Source: Dyella sp. C9
Lineage (GTDB): Bacteria > Pseudomonadota > Gammaproteobacteria > Xanthomonadales > Rhodanobacteraceae
Assembly: GCF_003332825.1 (NCBI RefSeq)
Contig: NZ_QIRF01000001.1
Location: forward strand, 434,001-498,000
Direction: 5' to 3'
Length of the DNA: 64,000 bases
The notes under the pieces are model-generated. The model was given only the letters and a program-made list of their open reading frames with translations, had not been told where the DNA came from and made no database searches. Below are positions 16,797 through 25,200 of this stretch, one piece after another. Every line of letters starts with the position of its first letter. Within the stretch, counting starts at the first letter, position 1. Position numbers and translations under genes: made by a program.

Positions 16797-17971
16797 GCCG
16801 CGGCCCTGGCTGCGGCTGGCGCCCCGGCCACCGCCTCGCACAGGATGCCGGCGAGGCGGTTCACGTTGTCCTCCCAGCGGAAGGCGGATGCCTGCCGTGC
16901 GATCGCATCGCTGTCCCATGCGCGCTGCAGCACCTCGTTCAGCGCGGCCGACAACGCGGCGCAGTCACGCACCGGCACCAGCAGGCCGGCGAGCGCGGGC
17001 AGCACCTCCGGAATGCCGCCCACGCGCGTGGCCACCACCGGCGTGCCGCAGGACATCGCCTCCAGCACGACGTTGGGTACGCCCTCGTTGTGGCTGGGCA
17101 GGCACAGCAGGCTGGCCGCGCGGAACCAGTCGCCCAGCGCCTCGTGCGGCGCGGCGCCGGCCAACTGCAGCTGGCCGATGCAGCCAAGCGCCGTGGCGCG
17201 ATCGAGCAGCGCCTGCCGGCACGGGCCGCTGCCGACGTAGACGAGCCTGGCATCGGGATGCGCCGCCAGCACCGCAGGGAAGGCTTCGAGCAGATCCAGG
17301 CAGCCCTTGCTGTCCTTGAGATTGCCCACGTACAGCAACACGGGCGCCTCTGCGGGCAGGCCAAGGCGCTGGCGTGCGTCCTGGCGCGGGCCGGGCGAGA
17401 ACAGCGCGGGATCCACGCCGTTGTAGAGCACATGCACCTGTCCGGTCGGTGCACCGAGTGCGGCGGCCTTGCCGGCCAGCGCCTGGCTCACCGCGACCAC
17501 CGCAGCGGCGCCGCGCAGTGCGCTACGGATCTGTACGCGGCGCAGCACGTGATTGGCCTGCACGTTGAGGTCGCTGCCGTGCACCTTCACCACGTAGGGT
17601 ACGCCCAGGCGCCGAGCCAGCCATCCGGCGGCCACGGCATCGGGATAGGCCCAGCTGGCGAGCACGCAGTCGTAGTTGGCGGCGCGCAGCTGGCGCCGGC
17701 GTTGCGCGAGCAAGGACAGCAGCCAGCACAGCGCATGCAGGGGGCGTCCGATGCGCGGCAGGTAGTAGAACGTGAAGTGATCGGTGCGCAGGTTGTCCGC
17801 CGTCACCTCAGCCTTCGCAGCGCCCATGCGTTCGCGAAAATCCACGGCGGTGAGCACGTCCACGTCGTGGTGCTGTCCCAGCCGCTCGAACTGCTGGCGA
17901 TTGAACGCGCCACGCAGCGGATCCCACGGAGTGGGAAACAGGTTGGTGAGAACCAGCACGCGCAATCGCAT
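16793..17971 (-). CDS. GT4-family glycosyltransferase
   Basis: This 392-aa GT-B enzyme has an N-terminal VLVLTNLFPTPWDPLRGAF, a VYVGSGP segment, and the EX7E retaining motif in HNEGVPNVVLEAMSCGTPVV. The overall layout resembles teichuronic-acid/EPS glycosyltransferases of the TuaC/EpsD type. It lies 3 bp after the next upstream glycosyltransferase gene and overlaps the downstream deacetylase by 4 nt. Specificity cannot be read from the sequence. Confidence 0.86.
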   Translation of the reverse strand: MRLRVLVLTNLFPTPWDPLRGAFNRQQFERLGQHHDVDVLTAVDFRERMGAAKAEVTADNLRTDHFTFYYLPRIGRPLHALCWLLSLLAQRRRQLRAANYDCVLASWAYPDAVAAGWLARRLGVPYVVKVHGSDLNVQANHVLRRVQIRSALRGAAAVVAVSQALAGKAAALGAPTGQVHVLYNGVDPALFSPGPRQDARQRLGLPAEAPVLLYVGNLKDSKGCLDLLEAFPAVLAAHPDARLVYVGSGPCRQALLDRATALGCIGQLQLAGAAPHEALGDWFRAASLLCLPSHNEGVPNVVLEAMSCGTPVVATRVGGIPEVLPALAGLLVPVRDCAALSAALNEVLQRAWDSDAIARQASAFRWEDNVNRLAGILCEAVAGAPAAARAAA

Positions 17972-17974
17972 CGC

Positions 17975-19084
17975 TCAGCGCCTCGTTTCCTGGTAAAGCC
18001 TTGCATAGCGGCCGGCCATCATTTCCAGCGAGCCGTAGCGTTCCACCCATTCGCGTGCCGCCAGCCCGCAGGCGTTGGCTTTCTGCGGCGCCTGCAGGAA
18101 GGCGAGCATGGCGTCGGCCAGCGCGCGCGGGTTGCCGGCGGGCACCAGCCGGCCGGTGTAGCCGTCGTGCACGATCTCGCGGTTCCCGCCCACGTCGGTG
18201 GCCACGATCGGCAGGGCGGCGGCGCAGGCTTCCAGCAGCGCCATCGAATAGCCCTCGCTCACCGATGACAGCACGAACAGGTCCAGTCCGCGCAGCAGTT
18301 CATGCACGTCGTTGCGGTCGCCGAGGAAGTGCACCCGGCGTTGCAGGCCTTCCTCGCGCACGGCCTGTTCAAGCTCGGCGCGCAATTCGCCATCGCCGAT
18401 CAGAACCAGCGAGGCCTCCGGGCGCAGCGCATGGATATGCCCGAAGGCGCGGATCAGGCCGAGCTGGTCCTTGGCCCAGTTGAAGCGGCCCACGTTGCCG
18501 ATCAGGGTGCTGTGCGCGGGCAGCTGCAGCGCATCGAGCAGGCGCACGCGCATGTCCGGCGAGGCTGGCGCGAACATTTCGACCTGGATGCCGTTGGGCA
18601 CCACCTCGGCCTTCATGCTGGGTACGATGCCGCGGGCCACCGCGTCGCGACGCGCGGCCTCGCACACCGTGACCACCGCGTCGGTGCGCGACAGCGCGCG
18701 GCGGTACAGCCACTCGCGGCGCACGGTACGCGCGTTCATACCCATGCCGTGGCGGGTGTTCACGATGCGGCGCACGCCGAGCCCGCAGCTGGCGATCACC
18801 GCCTGGTAATGGGCCACGGCGTTGTGGGTATGCAGTACCTCGGTGTCGTGGCGGCTGATCATGCGGCGGGCCTGCGCCAGCGCGCGCAGGTCCAGCCCCT
18901 GCCGCTTGTGGCAGCCGGACACGGGTATGCCCAGCGCGTCCAGCTCGTGCGCCAGCGTGCCCGGTTCGAACAGGCACACCACCTGGCAGTGATGGCCCTG
19001 CCGGTGCTGGATCTTCACCAGCTCCAGCACCATGCGTTCCAGGCCGCCGCGGTTGAGGTTTTCGACCACGTGGGTGATGTTCAC
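17975..19084 (-). CDS. GT4-family glycosyltransferase (exosortase-A EPS type)
   Basis: This 369-aa protein starts with ITHVVENLNRGGLERMVLEL, the typical N-terminus of GT4 enzymes from this kind of locus. The donor-site motif is SSVSEGYSMALLEACAAALP. The start is a GTG at 19084 that overlaps the upstream TGA (GTGA), the same spacing used along the rest of the operon; the longer ORF upstream is ruled out by that gene. It probably extends the EPS repeat unit. Confidence 0.85.
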   Translation of the reverse strand: MNITHVVENLNRGGLERMVLELVKIQHRQGHHCQVVCLFEPGTLAHELDALGIPVSGCHKRQGLDLRALAQARRMISRHDTEVLHTHNAVAHYQAVIASCGLGVRRIVNTRHGMGMNARTVRREWLYRRALSRTDAVVTVCEAARRDAVARGIVPSMKAEVVPNGIQVEMFAPASPDMRVRLLDALQLPAHSTLIGNVGRFNWAKDQLGLIRAFGHIHALRPEASLVLIGDGELRAELEQAVREEGLQRRVHFLGDRNDVHELLRGLDLFVLSSVSEGYSMALLEACAAALPIVATDVGGNREIVHDGYTGRLVPAGNPRALADAMLAFLQAPQKANACGLAAREWVERYGSLEMMAGRYARLYQETRR

Positions 19085-20439
19085 GGACTCAGTTCCGAAA
19101 TGGTGAGCCGCGTCTTGCCGCTGCGGGTGAGCGGGATGGTGTCCACGAACTCGCAATGGAGCTCGATGCTGTCGCCGAGCACCTTGCGGATCTCGTGCTG
19201 GATCATCGCCAGCGAGTCGTCGGTGAACGCCTTGCCCCGCACCAGGCGCACGTCGAGCCGGTCGAGCTGGCGCTGCACGATCTGGTACTGGTTCACGCCC
19301 GGCACCTCCTTGAGCAGGAACGGGAAGAACATGCCCGGCAGGATGCGTCCGTCCGGCGTGCGTATGGCGTCGAGCATGCGTCCCTCGACCTGGGTGATCA
19401 GCGGCAATCCGCGCCCGCACGAACAGCGCTCCGGCGAGGCTGTGATCAGGTCGCCGGTGGCATAGCGGATGAACGGCATGCCGTAGTTGAAAAGGTCGGT
19501 GACCACCGCCTCCCCGGTGAGCGGATCGAGCTGCGCGCCTGGCGGCGCGATGCGTTCCACCACCAGGTGGTCGATGTTCACATGCATGCCGCGGTGTTGG
19601 TCGCATTCGCCAGCCACCATCATGAACTCGCGGCAGCCGTAGGTGTTATAGGCCGGACAGCCGTAGGCCTCTTCGACGATTTTGCGCTGGAACTCGTGCA
19701 TGGCCTCGCCGTTGACGATGAACGCCTTGGGTGCATGCACGCGCCGGCCCTGTTCCAGCAGCCACTGCGCCAGCCGCAGCAGGGGGCTGAAATAGCCGAG
19801 CAGCACCTCGGGCTTGTAGCGGTCGATCAGGTCGGCGTACTCGCCCAGGTTCGTATCGGTCATATGGAAACTGTTGACCAGCCGTCGCCCGAACGCGGCA
19901 TGGAACAGCTGGTCCTTCCAGCGGCGCATGCGCGGCGGGTTGCCCAGCCCTCCGCCCCACAGCACCAGGCTGCGACGGCCCGGAGGGGCCCCGGCCCAGT
20001 TGTACCCCCGGAACATCACGGCGGTGCGGCGGTCGTTGCTCTCGCGGGTGTAGCCGAAGCGCAACGGTTCGCCGGTGGAGCCGCTGGTGTTCTTGTAGAG
20101 CATGCGGTCGCGCCACGACAGCGCCTTGAGGTCCTCGGCGTGGCTGCGGATATCCGCCTTGGTGAGCGTGGGCAGGCGTGCGTAGTCGTCCAGGCTACGG
20201 ATGTCGTCCGGGGTGATGCCCAGCCCGCGCCATTGCTTCTGGTAGTAGGGCACGTCGCGGTAGCAGTGCTCGAGCAGGCGTTTGAGCCGCGTCCACTGCA
20301 GCTCGGCCAGCTGCTCCGGGGAGAGCCACTGGCTGCGCTCGTATTCGTCCAGGTAGGCGAGCGTGCCCCGGCGGCGCAGGCCGGATTCGTAGGCGGGATA
20401 CAGCACCCGCCGGAACGCCGTTTCGTACAAGCTGCTCAT
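19081..20439 (-). CDS. PaaK/CapK-like AMP-forming ligase
   Basis: This 452-aa protein has NTSGSTGEPLRF (about 115-126, the P-loop of ANL enzymes), NTYGCREFM, a Cys-rich CSCGRGLP and the C-terminal IPLTRSGKTRLTISE. It matches the phenylacetate-CoA-ligase-like CapK family, which is common in capsule and EPS clusters. The reaction would adenylate a carboxylate, but the substrate and acceptor are unknown. It starts with a good GGGGG ribosome-binding site. The 91 bp between it and the upstream polymerase gene hold nothing visible. Confidence 0.8.
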   Translation of the reverse strand: MSSLYETAFRRVLYPAYESGLRRRGTLAYLDEYERSQWLSPEQLAELQWTRLKRLLEHCYRDVPYYQKQWRGLGITPDDIRSLDDYARLPTLTKADIRSHAEDLKALSWRDRMLYKNTSGSTGEPLRFGYTRESNDRRTAVMFRGYNWAGAPPGRRSLVLWGGGLGNPPRMRRWKDQLFHAAFGRRLVNSFHMTDTNLGEYADLIDRYKPEVLLGYFSPLLRLAQWLLEQGRRVHAPKAFIVNGEAMHEFQRKIVEEAYGCPAYNTYGCREFMMVAGECDQHRGMHVNIDHLVVERIAPPGAQLDPLTGEAVVTDLFNYGMPFIRYATGDLITASPERCSCGRGLPLITQVEGRMLDAIRTPDGRILPGMFFPFLLKEVPGVNQYQIVQRQLDRLDVRLVRGKAFTDDSLAMIQHEIRKVLGDSIELHCEFVDTIPLTRSGKTRLTISELSP

Positions 20440-20530
20440 GGTGCGTACCCCCTGTCATGGACCGGCGGCATCGCCGGTGCGGGCGCGAGGCGCCCGTGGT
20501 TCATCGCATGCGCCGCGGCCCATGCGTTCA

Positions 20531-21793
20531 TCAGGCCGTCCTCAGCAGGATCGCCACCAGCACATACAGTCCGGCGATGCTGCCCATGGCGGCTGGTACC
20601 CAGCGCCACCAGCCCTGCGTGAGGCGTGTCGTCTGTACGCCGGGAAGGCGCTGGCGCACGCCCACGTAATAGCCCACCACGATGGCCAGGATCAGGTAGA
20701 GCACGATCATGTAGCTGCGGCTGAGGAAGAACGCCGTGGTGAACATGCCGCACAGCACGATGAACAGGGTGAGCGCGAGCGGGCGCTCGGTTTCCCACTG
20801 GGCAAAGGCTTCCGGCTCGGCGGTGGCATCGGGCCGGTAACGCAGTACCAGCCACATCATCCAGAAGCTGTAGCAGACGAAGGCCAGCCACAGCACGTAA
20901 CCGACGAAGCCGGCCTCGGCCAGCACCAGCACGAAGGAGTTGTGCGCGGTGAGCTCGTTGTACTCGGTGAAGTTGCCCGCGCCCACGCCAAACAGCGGAT
21001 GGGACATGAACATGTGCAGGCCCGAATACCACGCGTCCACGCGGCCGTTGGCCGATTCCTCGCCGGCGTCGAGCTCCTGCATACGCGAGGAAAGCAGCTT
21101 CATGCAGGCCAGGCCGACCGCGCCGAGGATACCGGCCGTGACGATGCCGCGGCGATACCACACGTAGACACCGGCCATCATCAGCACCGCCAGCAGCGCG
21201 CCGCGCGAATTGGTGAGACGGATGCCGTACAGCAGCAGCAAGGTGCCGGCAAACCAGAACAGCTTGCCGAGGAAACCCGATTGCTTGCCCAGGAACACCG
21301 CCATCGGCACCGCCGCCACGAACAGCAGGCCCAGGTCGTTGGGATCGTTGAAGATGCCCACGTACTGGATGCGGCCGTCCTCGCCGATGGGGATGCCGGT
21401 CCAGCCGACGCCGTCGTTGGCCTGCTGCACGCCGTGCAGGGCCAGCACCAGCGAGCACAACACGATCACCGCCATGCTGATCACCGTGTGCCGGCGCGTG
21501 GTGCAGGCGGCGGCCAGGATGAAGAACGAGATCACCGCCGGACCGAACTTGCCCAGCTGGTCGAGCATGCCGCCGACCCAGCCGTTGGTGGCCTGCGAAA
21601 TCATCAGCACCAGCAGGAACGCCGGCAGTATCACGAACTGGGGCGCGGCGAAGGTCTTGGCGCGGGAGCCCATCCAGCTGAGGAAGGCCAGCACCAGCAC
21701 CACCGGCAGCACCGGCACGCCGACCAGGGCCGGCATGTAGTCCTGCGGCCGTACGATGGTCAGTACGAGGTAGAGCAGGATCAGTGGGAACAT
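20531..21793 (-). CDS. O-antigen ligase/polymerase-like membrane protein (Wzy_C)
   Basis: This 420-aa, highly hydrophobic protein has about 10-12 helices. The Wzy_C signature region includes LTNSRGALLA and a periplasmic loop ending HPLFGVGAGNFTEYN, then AHNSFVLVLAEAG, which are the conserved Arg and His regions of the O-antigen ligase family. Related proteins in exosortase-A loci are annotated as putative O-glycosylation ligases. In this cluster the likely job is EPS polymerisation. Its start overlaps the upstream deacetylase gene by 13 nt. Confidence 0.83.
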   Translation of the reverse strand: MFPLILLYLVLTIVRPQDYMPALVGVPVLPVVLVLAFLSWMGSRAKTFAAPQFVILPAFLLVLMISQATNGWVGGMLDQLGKFGPAVISFFILAAACTTRRHTVISMAVIVLCSLVLALHGVQQANDGVGWTGIPIGEDGRIQYVGIFNDPNDLGLLFVAAVPMAVFLGKQSGFLGKLFWFAGTLLLLYGIRLTNSRGALLAVLMMAGVYVWYRRGIVTAGILGAVGLACMKLLSSRMQELDAGEESANGRVDAWYSGLHMFMSHPLFGVGAGNFTEYNELTAHNSFVLVLAEAGFVGYVLWLAFVCYSFWMMWLVLRYRPDATAEPEAFAQWETERPLALTLFIVLCGMFTTAFFLSRSYMIVLYLILAIVVGYYVGVRQRLPGVQTTRLTQGWWRWVPAAMGSIAGLYVLVAILLRTA

Positions 21794-22890
21794 GCCGGTG
21801 ATTCCCTCAGGTCATGCATGCGCCCGCCGCTGGGGTAGCTCATCAGGCTGGGCAGCGCCAGCATGGCGGCGAACCAGCCGGTGCCCATGTTGCGCTCCAC
21901 CGCCAGGCGGTACAGCGCGTAGCGGTTGAAGTCGCGCGGTGCGTTGGTGCCGCTGATGTAGCAGCAGGCCAGCTCGAAGCCGGCATCGCGAGTGACGTCG
22001 ATCACGCGCTGGTCGAAGGCGCGGGCGCCGCCCACGGGGTAGGACATGTGCAGCATCGCTGGGCCCAGTTCGCGGTGGAGCGTGTCGCGCGAGTGGTGCA
22101 CCTCGAATTCCAGCTCGTCCTGCGGCAGCTTGGAGAGCATGCGGTGATGCACCCCGTGCGAGCCGAACTCGTAGCCGGCCGCATGCATCTCGCGCACCTG
22201 GTCCCAGCTCATCGGGCGGCAGTCCTGCGGCGCGTGGTCGCCGGGCATGCGCCATTGCTCTTCCAGCCGCCGGGTCATGGCCGACTGCTCGCGCGCATCG
22301 AGCTCCTTCATGCGATCGAGCACCATGGCGGCCAGCACGCGGCGTTCGGCCCGGCTGGCGGGCATGCGCACGTCCATCTCCAGCTCGGGCAGCTCCAGCC
22401 GTGGCGCGCCGGTAAGCAGGATCATGTGCACGAGCCAGTCGTAGGCGAATGGCCGGCCGCTGTCGATGTGCCCGGTGGACACGAAGAAGGTGGCCGGCAC
22501 GCCCAGCTCACGCAGGATCGGATAGGCCACGTGGTAGTTGTCGCTGTAGCCGTCGTCGAAGGTGATCACCACCGCGTCGGTGGGAAGTTCCTTGCCGGCA
22601 TTGATCGCCGTGGCGACCTCACTGAGGCTGATGGGGTGGTAGTGGTCGCGCACGAAGCGCATCTGTTCGCGGAAACCCGCGGGCGAGGCGCTGATCAGCT
22701 CCAGGTCGAATTCGTAGGCATCCGGGTCCGGCAGCGGGGTGATGCGGTGATAGGCCAGGATGCGCAGGTCCTTGTGCAGCCATGAGCGCATGCGTTGCAG
22801 CGAACCGAGCAGTCCGCTGCTGTGGCATAGCTCGCCCAGCTGCCCCCGGAGCCCGGCCGGCCGGCCGCTGTCCCTTACCTGGGTCACCAT
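21781..22890 (-). CDS. NodB-type polysaccharide deacetylase
   Basis: This 369-aa protein has ILAYHRI, VITFDDGYSDN, FGSHGVHHRM (metal-binding His pair) and SYPVGG, the usual motif order of the YadE/PgaB-like deacetylase branch found in exosortase-A loci. A start at 22890 overlaps the GT2 gene by 7 nt; an internal Met (MRSWLHKD) is a possible alternative. It is the largest of the three clear NodB enzymes here. Confidence 0.83.
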   Translation of the reverse strand: MVTQVRDSGRPAGLRGQLGELCHSSGLLGSLQRMRSWLHKDLRILAYHRITPLPDPDAYEFDLELISASPAGFREQMRFVRDHYHPISLSEVATAINAGKELPTDAVVITFDDGYSDNYHVAYPILRELGVPATFFVSTGHIDSGRPFAYDWLVHMILLTGAPRLELPELEMDVRMPASRAERRVLAAMVLDRMKELDAREQSAMTRRLEEQWRMPGDHAPQDCRPMSWDQVREMHAAGYEFGSHGVHHRMLSKLPQDELEFEVHHSRDTLHRELGPAMLHMSYPVGGARAFDQRVIDVTRDAGFELACCYISGTNAPRDFNRYALYRLAVERNMGTGWFAAMLALPSLMSYPSGGRMHDLRESPACSH

Positions 22891-24014
22891 AGATGGAGTC
22901 CTCGATTGCGGGCAAAGGTCACCACGGCCTGCGCGGCGAACAGGTTGAGATAGAAGAAGGCGACCGCCAGGCGTACCGGCAGCCAGCGCACGGGTGCAGG
23001 CTGCAGGCGACCGACCACCACCAGCAGGCTGGCCAGCAACAGAAGGGCCAGCGTGGCGGCGCAGACGAGCGAGCTGGAGGCGAGGCAGGCCGAGCTGATC
23101 GCAAGGCCAACCAGCAGCCACGGCCCCAGCAGGCGCAGCAGCTTGTGGCTGACGAAGCGGAACCACGCCGGGTTGCGCCAGGGCAGCAGCAGCCAGGGGG
23201 CCAGCTGGATCAGCTGGCAGTTGCCGGCCAGCGTGCGGATCTTGCGCCGGCGTTCTTCGGTCGGCGCCTGCGTGACACGGTCCCACGCCACGGCCGCGGG
23301 TTCGAACACCACGCGATGGCCACTGGCGATCACGCGCATCGGCACCAGCACGTCGTCCAGCACGGTGCCGTCGGGCAGCGGCTGGAACAGCGAGCGGCGG
23401 ATGGCGTACAGCGCGCCGCTCACGCCGATGGTGGAGCCCGAGCGGCTCTCGGCATGGCGGATCAGCTTCTCGTAGCGCCAGTAGGCGTCGACGCTCTGGG
23501 CGAAGCCGGTTTCGGGATCCGATAGCATCAGCTCGCCACCGACTGCCCCCACCGACGGATCGGCGAGGTTGGCCACCAGTTCCTGCAAGGCGCCGGGCGC
23601 CAGCCGCTGGCGCAGGTCCGTCATCAGCAGCACCTCGCCACGGGCGTGGCGCACGGCGTCATTGAGGCAGGCCGCCTTGCCGCGCCGGCTGGGATATTCC
23701 AGCACCCGCACGCGCTCGTCGCCGAACTGGAGGGCACGCCGGGCGGTGTCGTCGGTGCAGCCGTCGCAGGCCACGAGGATGTCGACGAGCTCGCGCGGAT
23801 ACTGCAGCGCGCCCAGGCTCACCAGCTTGGCCTCGATGTGCGCGGCGCCTTCGTACGCGGCGATCACCACCGTCACGGTGGGCGTGCAAGGCTGCTTGGC
23901 GATGGCGCGCGGAAACAGCCTTGCCTGCAGCCACACGCACAGCGGGTAGCCCACGAAGATGTGCGCGAGCAGCAGCGCGCACAGCCAGAACACCAGGTAG
24001 CCGGCGGCCATCAT
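22884..24014 (-). CDS. Membrane GT2-family glycosyltransferase (paralogue A)
   Basis: This 376-aa protein has an N-terminal helix, a GT-A domain (TVTVVIAAYEGAAHIEAKL, VACDGCTDDTA, LLMTDLRQ) and several C-terminal helices. This is the layout of processive or hyaluronan-synthase-like GT2 enzymes. Residues throughout match the next gene (VLDDVLVPMRVIAS, FVSHKLLRL and FFYLNLFAAQAV are shared), so the two are tandem paralogues of equal length. The usual TDARQ acceptor-site motif reads TDLRQ here. Confidence 0.82.
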   Translation of the reverse strand: MMAAGYLVFWLCALLLAHIFVGYPLCVWLQARLFPRAIAKQPCTPTVTVVIAAYEGAAHIEAKLVSLGALQYPRELVDILVACDGCTDDTARRALQFGDERVRVLEYPSRRGKAACLNDAVRHARGEVLLMTDLRQRLAPGALQELVANLADPSVGAVGGELMLSDPETGFAQSVDAYWRYEKLIRHAESRSGSTIGVSGALYAIRRSLFQPLPDGTVLDDVLVPMRVIASGHRVVFEPAAVAWDRVTQAPTEERRRKIRTLAGNCQLIQLAPWLLLPWRNPAWFRFVSHKLLRLLGPWLLVGLAISSACLASSSLVCAATLALLLLASLLVVVGRLQPAPVRWLPVRLAVAFFYLNLFAAQAVVTFARNRGLHLW

Positions 24015-24039
24015 CGCGCGCGCTCCGTGGGCATGGGCC

Positions 24040-25170
24040 TCACCATGGCTGGGCGTCCCGCTGGCGGGCGATACCCATCACCGCCTGCGCGGCGAACAGG
24101 TTGAGGTAGAAGAAGGTGATGGCCAGCCGCACCGGCAGCCAGCGGGTGAGGCCGGGCTGCAGGCGGCCCATGGCGACCAGCCCCGCGCCGGCAACCAGCA
24201 GCGCCAGCGTTGCCGTGCACAGCAGGTGGCGGCGTACCAGCAAGGCGGAGGTGAGCGCCATGCCGAGCAGCAGCCAGGGCGCCGCCAGGCGCAGCAGCTT
24301 GTGGCTGACGAAACGCAGCCACAGCGGGTTGTCCTGCGGTGACAGCAGCCAGGGCGCCAGGCCGATCAACTGGCAATGGCCGGCCGCGTTGTAGATGCGG
24401 CGCGGCCGGTCCTCCTCCGGCAATTGGACCAGCCGGTCCCAGGCCAGCGCGCGTGGCTCGAACACCACGCGGCGCCGGCTGGCGATCACGCGCATCGGCA
24501 CCAGCACATCGTCCAGCATGGTTTCGGGTGGCAGCGGCTCGTACTGCAGGCGACGCATGGCGTACAGCGCGCTGCTGACGCCAATCGTCGAGCCGCTCTG
24601 GCTCTCGGCCAGCCGCAGCCCTTTTTCGTAGCGCCAGTAGGTGTCGATGCCCTGGGCGAAGCCGCTGTGGCTGTCGGTATAGAGCAGTTCGCCACTGGCG
24701 ATGCCCACCCGCGGGTCAGCAAGGTTGGCCACCAGTTCGCGCAACGCGATGGGCGCCAGCGTCGGGCGCACGTCGGTGAACAGCAACACCTCGCCCTGGG
24801 CCGCGGCCACGGCGCGGTTGAGGCAGGCAGCCCGGCCCAGTGGCTCGTGGAATTCCAGCACACGCACGCGGCGGTCCTTGAACAGCCGTGCCAGTCGCGG
24901 CGTGCCGTCGCGGCAACCGTCGCAGGCGACGATGATCTGCAGCTGGCTGCGCGGATAGTTGAGCGTGCTGAGGTTGGCCAGCTTGGCCTGGATGTGCAGG
25001 GCGCCCTCGCGCACCACCATGATCACGCTCACCGTCGGCGTCGCGCTGTGCTTGTCGATCGGAAGAGGGCGCAGCCGAGCCAGCAGCCAGATGCCGAGTG
25101 GATACACCACGAAGGTGTAGGCCAGCAGCCAGGCGCTGGCAAGGAACGCGGCGTAGACCAGCGAACTCAT
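24040..25170 (-). CDS. Membrane GT2-family glycosyltransferase (paralogue B)
   Basis: This 376-aa protein is the same length and architecture as its downstream neighbour: TVSVIMVVREGALHIQAKL, VACDGCRDGT, LLFTDVRPT, a shared central VLDDVLVPMRVIAS, and C-terminal helices ending FFYLNLFAAQAV. It differs at the acceptor-site motif (TDVRP instead of TDLRQ). It starts with a good AGGGGAAG ribosome-binding site, 30 bp after the NRPS stop, so the NRPS genes and EPS arm 2 could share a transcript. Confidence 0.82.
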   Translation of the reverse strand: MSSLVYAAFLASAWLLAYTFVVYPLGIWLLARLRPLPIDKHSATPTVSVIMVVREGALHIQAKLANLSTLNYPRSQLQIIVACDGCRDGTPRLARLFKDRRVRVLEFHEPLGRAACLNRAVAAAQGEVLLFTDVRPTLAPIALRELVANLADPRVGIASGELLYTDSHSGFAQGIDTYWRYEKGLRLAESQSGSTIGVSSALYAMRRLQYEPLPPETMLDDVLVPMRVIASRRRVVFEPRALAWDRLVQLPEEDRPRRIYNAAGHCQLIGLAPWLLSPQDNPLWLRFVSHKLLRLAAPWLLLGMALTSALLVRRHLLCTATLALLVAGAGLVAMGRLQPGLTRWLPVRLAITFFYLNLFAAQAVMGIARQRDAQPW

Positions 25171-25200
25171 ATCGGCTTCCCCTGAACCGATGTGGCCATG

